Positions 54,411 through 64,000 of a DNA stretch of 64,000 nucleotides are shown piece after piece. Numbering within the stretch: the first letter of the stretch is position 1; each line of letters starts with the position of its first letter. This DNA comes from Chlorops oryzae (lineage: Eukaryota; Arthropoda; Insecta; Diptera; Chloropidae), in assembly GCA_020466095.1 (NCBI GenBank), contig CM035807.1:56094555-56158554 (forward strand), in the 5' to 3' direction. Under the pieces are notes generated by a model. The model was not told the origin of the DNA. It searched no databases and saw only the letters and a program-made list of their open reading frames with translations. A program made the translations under genes and the position numbers.

Positions 54411-57339
54411 TATACACCATAAAATTTACAAAACTAAAAACTTTGAAGTAGTTTTATTAATTTGGATGGGCAATCCTGCATGATTGCGAGAAAAGATTAC
54501 CTAAACAAATGCATATAAATTAAAGTTTTCGAGACTGAATCCAAAAAATTAAATCTTTAGTTAAAATGGACCAAAACTACATCAACGATCTCTACGAGAA
54601 TTACGCCAACCCTACTAACGAAATTGTGCACGAAATAACGGTTAGACTTCTATTCAAAGATTAGCTATTAAAAAACAAAGCTGTGTAAGTCAACGGAGGA
54701 AATCTCTTAATTGAATATTGGGTTCGAAAAATTTAAAGAAATTTCACTGGGAGCGGCAACATTCAACGAGGAGACTATCATATTCGCTTTCAAGATTCAA
54801 TCCTATAACATCTCTTTAATTTTGACTCTTATTGTTCCGACAGATTGAGAAACAGTTGTAGACTGCAACAAAGTCACTTTTACATTCCACACTTGCACGT
54901 TTACATTCCAAAGTTGTAAATCAATCTGATCTGAAACGAAGCCGACACTGCGTGATAACGGGAGAATACACTTAAGTCCAAAGCGATACACAAGATACTG
55001 AAGAGATCATCAGTAAGCTGAATGCAAATCCCTGAGTGCTCAATAGAACATGACATACAAGAAGATTCCTATAGGCATGCAATTTTTTTTTATAATTCGA
55101 AAATTGCACCAACCAACTAAAAGATTACAATCCAATGAGTGGACACTAGACCGGTTGAAAAATGTACGGAGAAAACTATGTCTATTTTTCTTCGGTACGC
55201 GTCCATATCCTGAAAGGTTTACAGCTATTGAGGAAAAAAATTCAAGACCCCAAATATTTTGACCCGCACAAATCCTTTGAAGGATATTTTAGAGAGTAAA
55301 AGCATTTTGAATAATGTGTTGTCCAAACAAAAACATAAATGGATAATATTTCAATGGCAGATTATTAACAACAATCTCCATAATTTTTTGGTTGCTTCCT
55401 TTTTTTAAAAAGTTTTGTCCGTTGTTTTTGGCGGAATTTTTCATATAAAATGTAACTCCTCAGCGACCATTATCTTTTTTCTACATTAAAACTTTTTCTT
55501 ATTTTGCACTAGCAAAAAAAGTTAGAAATTTTTTATTTTTTCGCGACGATTGGCCTTTCTTAGAGTATATAATGTTGTACATTCTTTGGAACATAAAATA
55601 AAAATAAAAAAAACAGAAATTGAAAGATTTTAATTTTTAGAAAAATTTTTCAAATTTTTTCTGTGACTATCCACCACCTGCTGGAAATTCATTCAAAAAT
55701 AACTAAATTTTTAACTAATTGGTGGAAACCAGGTATTTTTCTCCAGTGCGTGAGGAATTAAAATCGAAAATATTCCGACGTCAACATTTTCGGACAGAAT
55801 TCAACCATCCTAGCGCTATAGGTTTTGTTCTTCATTTGATGTTATTGAGTTATTGAATTCAGTTAGTAATGCTACACCTCGTTCTGCTAAATCATATATA
55901 ACGATAAGCTGGGTAACAATTTGGAGACCACTAACATAAGCGCTGTTATTAATCCACTCTTTAGAGTCAAGAATTAAGAAATCTGTAGTTATTTCGGATT
56001 AAAAATCCACTAAACATATTAAAATTCTTAAACGATTTGAGCAGAAATAAGTAAAACGCTAATACGTCTCGTTTTGTTGGTAGTGACTCTCATTTCAACT
56101 CTTCGATCTCACTCCCAATTAGATATATTTTTTTATTGCAAGCTCTTCTTTTGGACATTTTTAAAACGCGTGTCTTAATATCCCGAGTGTCAGCAAGTAT
56201 CATTGAAATAAAAACAAAAAACAACAGCAAAAACAAATGCAAAACCATTATTTCTGAGAACTTATTTTAGGTGCATTGCAAATATCCTTACAATGCAATA
56301 TAAACCGTAACACCACATATATTAGTGTTTGTAGAAGTTTTTTGCAGTGATTGGTCCAAAGAATGTTCAACATAATATACCAGTAGAGAAGACAACCTTC
56401 GCGCGAAACTACAAAAATGCTAGCAAAAAAAAAAAAATTAAAAAAAACCCCTTAAAATCAATCAAAACCACATTGATTCATCAAGAAACGCTAATGAAAG
56501 TCTAGTAACGTAGAAAATTGTTATTTCAATACGGAACAGCATTAAATTAAGTTGGCACAATATCGACGAATTTAATAAAAATGATATACAAATTATATTT
56601 TTCAATATTGAATTAATATAAGATTCATACTGAACTATATTGTTGTCTTATTCAATTACTGTGGTCTCTACACTGGCTTGAAGAGTTGCCATAACAATTT
56701 AAAAACGTTTTTTATTGACTCAATAATCTGCATCGTAAATTTCGACGCAGTTCACGAATTAATATCTGTTTTTTCCGAGATAAATGGACTGTAAATATTG
56801 AAGATTGAGTTTGACTCGTTCAGAGCAATAAATGAAATTCGCCGGAAAGAAAATAGAAAACCTTGTATTGGAAAAAGTAATACGGATTGTTAGCTGTGAG
56901 GGATGGAGCGCTTTATTACCTGCTTCAATGGAATGGGAAACACGAACTGAGCATTTTAGTTCGTCTAACTTTTAATTAGTTTTAGGCTTAGTGGAAAGTG
57001 AATACAGCATCTTTGAATTCTTCTCTTTCAATTTCTCTTAATGTCTAATTGGGCTAGATAGATTAGGTCCTGGAAAAAGTGGCATAGAAATTTCGATACG
57101 AAGCCCATTGGAATGATGAACGAAAAGCATTCGAAGACGATCACATCCCTTTGGAAATTAAAAGGAATATATTAATTGTCGTTTGCATATGTGTAAAGTG
57201 CATTTCAGTTCAATATGGATTGGTTTATTTCAAATTTTTATATAAATTTTTTTATATTTTTTTTAAGAGTTTTTTTTAAAGCTAAATTTTACGCTTATGA
57301 AATAATTTAAGATAATGGAGCAGCTAGTAACGTTAATGG
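54411..57339. other. Spacer, no gene identified
   Basis: Low-complexity AT-rich sequence. A 32-codon frame at 54566-54664 (ATG to TAG) has coding-like composition but no recognisable motif. It may be the edge of a decayed gene. The frame at 55050-55262 shows nothing. No terminal repeats were seen. Confidence 0.45.
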
Positions 57340-57341
57340 AG

Positions 57342-58040
57342 TTAAAACGAATAGGTGCCGGATATACGCCAGCCAAATACCGTGTTTTGGCCAAAAGGTT
57401 CATTGCCTTGGACCCGTCGAATTCCTTCGATCAAGATCTTTGGATAAATCTCATTACCTAAGACGATTGTGATGGGACTCGCTTGGAAGGACAATGAATC
57501 CGCCAGTATTTGATTGCGAAAGCATGATGCTATCACGGAGCTCACCTCTTGGTACGGAGATCACACCACATTTTCAGATTCATGATTAAAGAACACATTT
57601 TTTCGACGCCGAGAGGATTGGTTGGGATCCGCAGGTGTCGGACTAAATTTGCATGGATGCGATTGATCGAGCTGCATATATCGCTTAATGCTCGCACAAA
57701 ATTAAAATTGTCGCCCAGTTGCATACGGACTTGAGCGGTAGGACCCCTCGACCCGTCGGAGGGATGTTTGACGAGATAGTCGATCAAAGCGTTCGTGCAT
57801 ATGAAGAAGGGTGTGGTGCTTCTCCTCACAGTAATAGCAGCGCGCAGGGCTTCTGCAAGTGCCAGTGAAATTGCGATGTGCGAAACAGTTTGGACAGTAT
57901 CAATGCAGAAGCACTGCCCTCATACGTTTTTCTGTATGCATCGCGAGAAATGTCGTACAGTAAAGCAACGGATGGGTTCTCCTACATTCCCAGCATGCAT
58001 ATTCGTTCTGTTTCGGAGTTGATGGCACCACCTTAGGCAT
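57342..58040 (-). pseudogene. BEL post-integrase ORF: zinc knuckles and DUF1758-like domain
   Basis: Starts at ATG 58040 with MPK, like the accessory ORF at 38019. Knuckles follow: CWECRRTHPLLYC, then (in a shifted frame) CPNCFAHRN-type and CYYCEEKHHTLLHMH. A diverged protease-like part lies at 57829-57345. It ends ITIVLGNEIYPKILIEG then QNTVFGWRISG, which parallels the DUF1758 end of the intact BEL gag-pol (MIIGSDLLPKI..QNSVFGWYLSG). At least two frameshifts. It lies about 100 bp after the integrase tail, showing that an ORF of this kind is a regular part of such elements. Confidence 0.7.
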
Positions 58041-58139
58041 TTTTGCGTATTTTTGTCTATGAAGATACGAAAAAAGTAAGCCGTCAGACGACGAGCAGGA
58101 GAAAAAATTGGAAGAAGACGACACGCATTGGACAATACA

Positions 58140-58745
58140 CCTTACTCGAACGAAAGGCTGACTAACTTGACAATCAGACGCGTGATAATACCCGTTCCCC
58201 TCGAATATCCGCGACACCAACGTGGTTGTCCTTTCCGGTATATACCTTGATTACGCGACGGAGATGCCATTGCATCACCGGTAAGCTTTCTTCATGAATG
58301 ACGACTAAGGAATCAAATTTTAAATCGTACTTTGCCTGATCCCATTTAGTGCGCTTATGCAGTTCGGTTAAATATTCATTCTTTCACCGAAAACCGAATT
58401 CTTGCTGAAGGGCATTAAGACGTTGCAACGGTGAATGATCGATAACGGTTTCTTATCTATATGAGGTTCCGGAGGTGCTAACAACGGTTCAAAAATGATC
58501 AGGTGTCTATGCGGCGATATCGTCAGGATTTTCCGACATGGGCGAAATAGGACGCAAATTTAAACACGCTTCGATTCGGGTGAGTACCGTCATAAATTCT
58601 TCGAAAGTGAATTTGCAAACCCCAATTAACTTAACAAAATGAATTTTAAAGCTTCGAACACCGGCTTCCCAGAGACCACCCATTTGAGACGCTCTCGGGG
58701 GAATAAAATGCCACACAATACTATGATACACCGGTTACGCGATTT
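58140..58745 (-). pseudogene. BEL integrase C-terminus and DUF5641 tail
   Basis: [21 protein letters not shown] (58731 downward) matches the Glu region of the intact BEL integrase. [24 protein letters not shown] text and a tail with LTELHKRTKWDQAKYDLKFD and VVIHEESLP then follow in shifted frames to about 58140. The catalytic Asp regions are not found. Confidence 0.75.
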
Positions 58746-59217
58746 CCACATCACGAGTTTGATTTTGTGGTCAGGACGATTTTTGAAATTTTCGCAGCAA
58801 TTTCGAGATTTTGCTCAAAATCTCAGAAAGTATGCCTGTGTTTTGCATTTTATGTAGCTTGCTTAAAAGAGAGAGAATGCACCTTTTTAATGATGTATCA
58901 TGTGTTTCAATTTAAGTTTTACTTCAAGATCTATTGGCATTCATATTTGAAAAATTTGGATTTTTTTGAATTTTTTAAGTTCATATTTATTCGGTAAAAA
59001 TTCTGAAAATAATTTTTTGCTTTGAAACAATTACTACGTATTTTACATTTATGGAATGCTGAAATTGGTAGACAATTGTAGAATTTATAAGGAGTTTTCC
59101 GATTCAACTCAAATTTAAAATGCTTCAGGCAAAAATCGTCGAACATGCATTCAAATCGCTGCGAACGTCTGATTTCGATGAAAAACAAGTTAAGACTACG
59201 CATTTTTTTATTTTTAA

Positions 59218-61626
59218 CCCTGGAAGGTCATCGTTATTTTTATAACGCAAAGATCATCCTTCGTCGAATCGACTACGGCATTATCAAAAGTCGTTTTAAA
59301 ATACCCTGTATATTAAAGCTCACAAATTTTTAGTTTATATTATTTTGTTTATCAATAATCGATATATAATAAAATCAAGTCGTTACTTTGCAGTTTTTTT
59401 ATTCAAAAATAACGATTTCACAGCTCTCCTTCATTTGTTTTTTTTTTTTAACATTAATAAAAAATAAAAAAATAAGTAAATTAGGCACACATTTTTTATC
59501 GGTGTGATTTTTTCTTGTAGTTAATACTATAAACTAAAAAGGAACACATTTTTTAGGAACGACAGCTTTCATTTTGTGCAAGAGGCACAAAGCTCTATTT
59601 TGTGCTCCCCGCAGAGGCTTTTCATGCACTTTGCGCACGATGATTTTGTCATTCGTCGCTTAGCAGATGGACAAATAGCGCAAATCTTACGTTTTTTAAT
59701 ACTTTTTTCATGATTATCTCGTTCGGGGTTCTTATCATTAGGAATAAGGTTTTCAATATTTGATCGCAGCGACGTAGATAATGTTGGTACTTCAAGTCTA
59801 TTTGTCAAATGACCTTGGATAAGATCAAAATACAATTTTCATGAATTCTGGGCGACTGAGAGGTTTCTGACTATTTTGAAACATATTATGTGAGTAAATA
59901 ATATAGCTATTTATAAAAGCCATATTCAGAATCCCAAAAAAATAGCACATTGGCCATCTGTTTGTTTTGCGTGAACAGCTCATGACACTACACATTTGGT
60001 CAAAAGTGTCAACGCCACCTTTTGTTTATTATAAAATTCGATCATGTATGGTTTGTTCGATTGAGGATTTACTGCTCCTTCTTCATTACAAGATGACAAT
60101 AAATATATTATTTTGCTCGGCTTCGGCTTATATGAGAGAAGTGTCAGCTCATTGTCGTAACAGAACATTGACGTATTACATTTCCGACCCTTTATGTTTT
60201 TCATTTCAGTTGGAATTTCTTTCTTATTCGAGCGAAGAGTTCCAACAATTGTCAACTTATATGGTTCGCATAAAAGTGACTTAGCAAGTGGGATGGACGT
60301 TAACCAATTGTCCATGGTCACGTTTCTGTTTGAGCCATGTACAGTTTTACTCAATTCTTTGACGTAGTACTCACCAAGTGGAAGGTTTGTTTTGTTTGAG
60401 CCTTTTCCCATATACGGCAAAGCATCAACCATGTACTTCGTGCCACTATCGCACATCATAACTGTTTTGAGCCCATATTTTGCTGGCTTGTTTGGAATGT
60501 ACATTCGGAAACTGCATTTGCCCCTAAACGCCAGTAGTTGTTCGTCAATCGTAAGGTATTTCCCAGGCGTATAGTTATCGCGGCATTTTTGAATAAAATC
60601 TCCCAAATTTTTCTAATTGGGGCAAACTTGTCTCCAATTAATTGAATACGTACAGATTTGTCGTCGAATCGAATACAAGACATAAGGAACTTGAATCTGG
60701 CTTTTGTCATTACTGAAATATTTTGCATTCCACTATAGGATTTGTCAAACAACTCGTTTGCAGACAGATGCTGGTCCTTTTTAACTGCTGTCAGTACCAA
60801 AATTCCAATAAGTGCTGCTATTTCTTTCGAAGAAGTAGTTTTTCTTTGAACTTCATCTGTATCAACAAGCAAATTAGACTTACGACTGTCAATCTCAACG
60901 TTTGTCCATTGAACGATTTCCTCTATGATTTCTGTTGTAATAAACATTTGAAAGCACTGCAGCGGGTCTGTAATATTTTTGCATTGACGCGCTGGTCCGC
61001 GAGCCTGATGTACAATATTTAAACCATAACGATGAGATTTTCCTTTTGTCGCCGACCACTTATGTTGATTTTTTCCTCGCAAAATATTTTTACCGAACGA
61101 AACTATGTTTGACTTGGCTTTCAATAGATGTAAGGGAATATTGTCTTCACCTGTGTCTGTTGAATCCTCTGACGAACTTGCATCATCAAAATTTTCGTCC
61201 TGTTCGATCTCCAGATCAGATTGTACTTCGTTGTCGTCTAAAGCCACGTCTATTTCATCGTCTTGTTCGTAGTCGTCGTCACACATTGCAAGAAACTTTT
61301 CAATCTCTTCTTCTGTATATCTTTTAGTGGCACTCATCTTTAATTATTACTGTAAAAACCCATAAAAAGGAACGAAGAAAAAAAACTTAGAAAATTACTA
61401 TGAAACGAAAAACTTGCACAAAGTTCATTCTTCGTCGTTTCGACTACGCACATTCTATAAATCAATACTTACACGAATCGTATGCAGCCGACAAACCGCT
61501 CACAGTAACATCACAACAACGACTGGCGTTGTGCGAAAAATCAGCTAAAAAAAAGCAAAGGGAAAAAAGAAAAACAGAAAAATGTCAACAAGCGTCGTCG
61601 AAACGACGATGCATGATCTTCCAGGG
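59218..61626 (-). mobile_element. piggyBac-family element
   Basis: 2,409 bp between two TTAA sites (59214-59217 and 61627-61630), with inverted ends CCCTGGAAGRTCAT. Both TTAA specificity and CCCT ends are typical. Subterminal inverted motifs (TTCGTCGAATCGACTACG near 59256; TTCGTCGTTTCGACTACG near 61430) are present. It lies in the decayed BEL element. Confidence 0.93.
59569..61337 (-). pseudogene. piggyBac-type transposase with frameshifts
   Basis: ATG 61337. Frame 1 runs to about 60600: an acidic N-terminus (DDDYEQDDEIDVALDDNE) and the first helical domain. Frame 2 runs from about 60606 to 59980, with YLTIDEQLLAFRGKCSFRMY (first catalytic Asp) and MMCDSGTKYMVDALPYMGKG (second), through FYNKQK, where a one-base shift spoils the GGVDTFDQ region holding the third Asp. 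Frame 3 (59835-59569) ends in the Cys-rich domain (CAICPSAKRR, CAKCMKSLCGEH, CASCTK). The layout and length match the Trichoplusia piggyBac type closely. Two shifts are enough to kill it. Confidence 0.9.
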
Positions 61627-61630
61627 TTAA

Positions 61631-62576
61631 TGGCAGTATTTATAATCGATTGCGCATTCCCTTCGCTGAGCTAGTTTGATAATCATAAGTTGAGCTTTAG
61701 ACATTTCGCGACTATCTAGATGTAAAGTTAAGCAGTCGAAATGAGATCGAGGCTCTCGTTTTTAGGCCACGTCCGGAGCAAGAAACGACTAACGTACTCG
61801 AGAACCCTAAGGACTCCAGAATAATTAGAAAATCTCTCCAGAATATCCTCAATGGGATCTAAAGTGACTGCATCAACTCGAAGCGTGTTCTTTTCCAAAG
61901 CAGTTTTGAATGGAAAGGTCGAGCTACGAGTTCGTCAGTGCGCCAAAAGTAACGGAAGCCAAGCTGGGTTATGCCACCACAAATGGTCAACCCTTGGTTC
62001 GCTAGCGGTCACACCTCAGCTTGCTTAATCGGAAGGATTCGATTCGGAATCAACATGTAGCCATTTCGATGAACCTATACATTGCGGAATTTTTAAAACC
62101 CTATTCGCTATAGAATTCTTCCACTGGCAGGGGGGTCTTTGGAGCCATGCAAGGACGATGGTCGAATCTGTCCATAAATACAGCTTTTTTTTATTGATAG
62201 GTAGGTGATCGGATAAGAAAAGAGCTGAATCATTTCAGCGAGGAGGACGGCGCCTCAAAATTGAGGACATTTTTTCGCCTAACTGCATCACCTTCAGGCA
62301 GATAATTAGTCCAACGCGGAACGGTAATATCCTGAATGAATGAAAAATTTTTTCGGAACAGATTCCACTTGGCAACACATGGATTAGGGAGAGGAACGTC
62401 CCATTCAATCCCTGACCGCACAAATGATAATTGGAACGCAACAACCGGCGCGATCAAATACTTTTCAGACAAAATCTCCCTTTTTCTGTATTTGGGGTGG
62501 TCTGGTTACGGATCTGGATGAAAATAAAAAACATCGGATTTAGCATTCCATCTAATGTCAATACTTTGGGGGACCC
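61631..62576 (-). pseudogene. BEL RNase H and connection region, decayed
   Basis: Reading down from 62576: IRWNAKSDVFYFHPD, then SEKYLIAPVV, GIEWD, ITVPRWTNYLP, then TDSTIVLAWLQRPPCQWKN (the RNase H Asp motif, about 62170), LWWHNPAWLP, and LRVLEYVSRFLLRTWPKN down to KAQLMIIKLAQRRE at the piggyBac edge. Each piece lines up with the intact BEL element (WTDSSIVIAWLKR, LLWWKGPPWLS, LRVTAYMLRFC). Stops and shifts are frequent. Confidence 0.72.
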
Positions 62577-62578
62577 TA

Positions 62579-63872
62579 ACAGGTTGGCTGATAAGTCCCC
62601 GGTCTGACACATAGATGGCGTCGCTAGTATTATATGAATATTATTTTTATATAGTGGCAACCTTAAAATGATTCGGGTCAAAATTTGACGTCTGTAAGTC
62701 AATTAGTTTGTGAGATAGAGCGTCTTTTGTGAAGCAACTTTTGTTATTGTGAAAAAAATTGAAAAAAAGGAATTTTGTGTTTTGATAAAATACTGTTTTC
62801 TGAAGGGAAAAAATACAGTGGAAGCAAAAACTTGGCTTGATAATGAGTTTCCGGACTCTGCCCCAGGAAAATCAACAATAATTGATTGGTATGCAAAATT
62901 CAAGCGTGGTGAAATGAGCACGCAGGACGGTGAACGCAGTGGACGCCCGAAAGAGGTGGTTACCGACGAAAACATCAAAAAAAATTAACAAAATGATTTT
63001 GAATGACCGTAAAATGAAGTTGATCGAGATAGCAGAGGCCTTAAAGATATCAAAGGAACGTGTTGGTCATATCATTCATCAATATTTGGATATGAAAAAG
63101 CTCTGTGCAAAATGGGTGCCGCGCGAGCTCACATTTGACCAAAAACAACAACGTGTTGATGATTCTGAGCGGTGTTTGCAGCTGTTAAATCGCAATACAC
63201 CCGAGTTTTTGCGTCGATATGTGACAATGGATGAAACGTGGCTCTATCACTACACTCCTGAGTACAATCGACAGTCGGCTGAGTGGACAGCGATCGGTGA
63301 ACCGTCTCCGAAGCGTGGAAAGACTCAAAAGTCCGCTGGCAAAGTAATGGCCTCTGTTTTTTGGGATGGGCATGGAATAATTTTTATCGATTATCTTGAG
63401 AAGGGAAAAACCATCAGCAGTGACTATTATATGTCGTTATTGGAGCGTTTGAAGGTCGAAATCGCGGCAAAACGGCCCCATATGAAGAAGAAAAAAGTGT
63501 TGTTCCACCAAGACAACGCACCGTGCCACAAGTCATTGAGAACGATGGCAAAAATTCATGAATTAGGCTTCGAATTGCTTCCCCACCCACCGTATTCTCC
63601 AGATCCGGCTCCCAGCGACTTTTTGTTGTTCTCAGACCTCAAAAGGATGCTCGCAGGGAAAAAATTTGGCTGCAATGAAGAGGTGATCGCCGAAACTGAG
63701 GCCTATTTTGAGGCAAAACCGAAGGAGTACTACCAAAATGGTATAAAAAAATTGGAAGGTCGTTATAATCGTTGTATCGCTCTTGAAGGGATCTATGTTG
63801 AATAATAAAAACGAATTTTGACAAAAAAATGTGTTTTTCTTTGTTAGACCGGGGACTTATCAGCCAACCTGT
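62579..63872 (+). mobile_element. mariner (irritans type), copy 2, near intact
   Basis: 1,294 bp with ends ACAGGTTGGCTGATAAGTCC and the complement, flanked by TA (62577-62578 and 63873-63874). It is inserted in the pol of the decayed BEL element, separating its RT from its RNase H. Close relative of copy 1. Confidence 0.95.
62746..63805 (+). pseudogene. mariner transposase, lost start and one frameshift
   Basis: The codon aligned with the ATG of copy 1 is ATT (62746-62748). The frame is open from there to about 62980, where a run of eight A (seven in copy 1) shifts it. The second frame continues to 63805. It includes VGHIIHQYLDMKKLCAKWVP, Asp in MDETWLYHY (63230), Asp in HQDNAPCH (63512) and Asp in APSDFLLF (63617), a DD34D triad. 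PDL is changed to PDP before the last Asp. The 17 residues deleted in copy 1 are present (ASVFWDGHGIIFIDYL). Confidence 0.92.
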
Positions 63873-63874
63873 TA

Positions 63875-64000
63875 CGTTCGTTTAGAGAAAGGAAAGCCTC
63901 TCGAAGAAGGTGGTCCTTAGGCAATTGTGTTTAGCAATTGTTGCTTCTATCGAATGACCACATACTAATACATCATCAACATACATGTATTTTTTCAATT
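63875..64000 (-). pseudogene. BEL reverse transcriptase fragment, YVDD region
   Basis: About 38 open codons on the minus strand: IEKIHVYVDDVLVCGHSIEA, followed by a stop near the mariner edge. YVDD is the RT active site and VLVCGHSIEA parallels VLAGGHSLED of the intact BEL element. Continues beyond the window. Confidence 0.75.

Larger units (their letters stand above)
57342..64000 (-). mobile_element. Decayed BEL/Pao element, interrupted twice, runs off the window
   Basis: Fragments on the minus strand follow BEL order from high to low coordinates: RT (63875-64000), RNase H and connection (61631-62576), integrase C-terminal part (58140-58745), then a zinc-knuckle/protease ORF (57342-58040). 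A mariner and a piggyBac-family element separate them. 58746-59213 shows no match, so the integrase core is deleted or too diverged. No LTR was found; the 5' end is beyond the window. Confidence 0.8.

Overview
The window is a transposon graveyard from an insect nuclear genome, most likely a fly (Diptera; a tephritid fruit fly would fit, but that is inference). The evidence is the mix of element families: irritans-type mariner with TA target sites, a piggyBac relative with TTAA target sites, BEL/Pao and Gypsy LTR retrotransposons, several hAT-type elements with 8-bp target duplications, AT-rich spacers and a GT-AG intron. I see no ordinary host gene, no tRNA or rRNA and no CRISPR. Nearly every coding stretch belongs to a mobile element. 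Most are broken. One transposase gene is intact as read.

Layout. 1-9 kb: AT-rich spacer, a recent imperfect tandem duplication carrying hAT and LTR remnants (2.4-7.1 kb), then an element with a ~125-bp minisatellite (7.2-9.0 kb). 9.3-11.9 kb: a non-autonomous hAT-type element containing a pogo-like MITE and a second small hAT. 12.4-14.9 kb: an unrecognised ORF split by a MITE with a 9-bp target duplication, then another inverted-repeat element. 16.07-40.01 kb: one Gypsy element on the minus strand, stretched from a few kb to 24 kb by insertions. A BEL element (30.87-39.44 kb) sits in its gag. A Foldback-like element (17.54-29.10 kb) sits in its pol and itself carries a second Gypsy (21.06-26.71 kb), a MITE and a truncated hAT. 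40.12-46.58 kb: an element with ~330-bp terminal inverted repeats, an intact two-exon 718-aa transposase gene of unusual type, and a Tc1/mariner-like insertion. 47-54 kb: inverted copies of repeats seen earlier, a mariner, MITEs and hAT scraps. 57.3-64 kb: a decayed BEL element on the minus strand, interrupted by a piggyBac-family element and a nearly intact mariner.

Target-site duplications set the order of insertion: the minus-strand Gypsy first, then the BEL and the Foldback-like element, then the inner Gypsy and the hAT. The best candidates for something new are the 40.1-46.6 kb transposon and the accessory zinc-knuckle ORF lying after integrase in both BEL elements. Also notable are the four-fold hairpin-like motif in the BEL leader and the Foldback-like arms built from 153-bp palindrome-bounded units. 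All family calls come from reading motifs; no database was searched.
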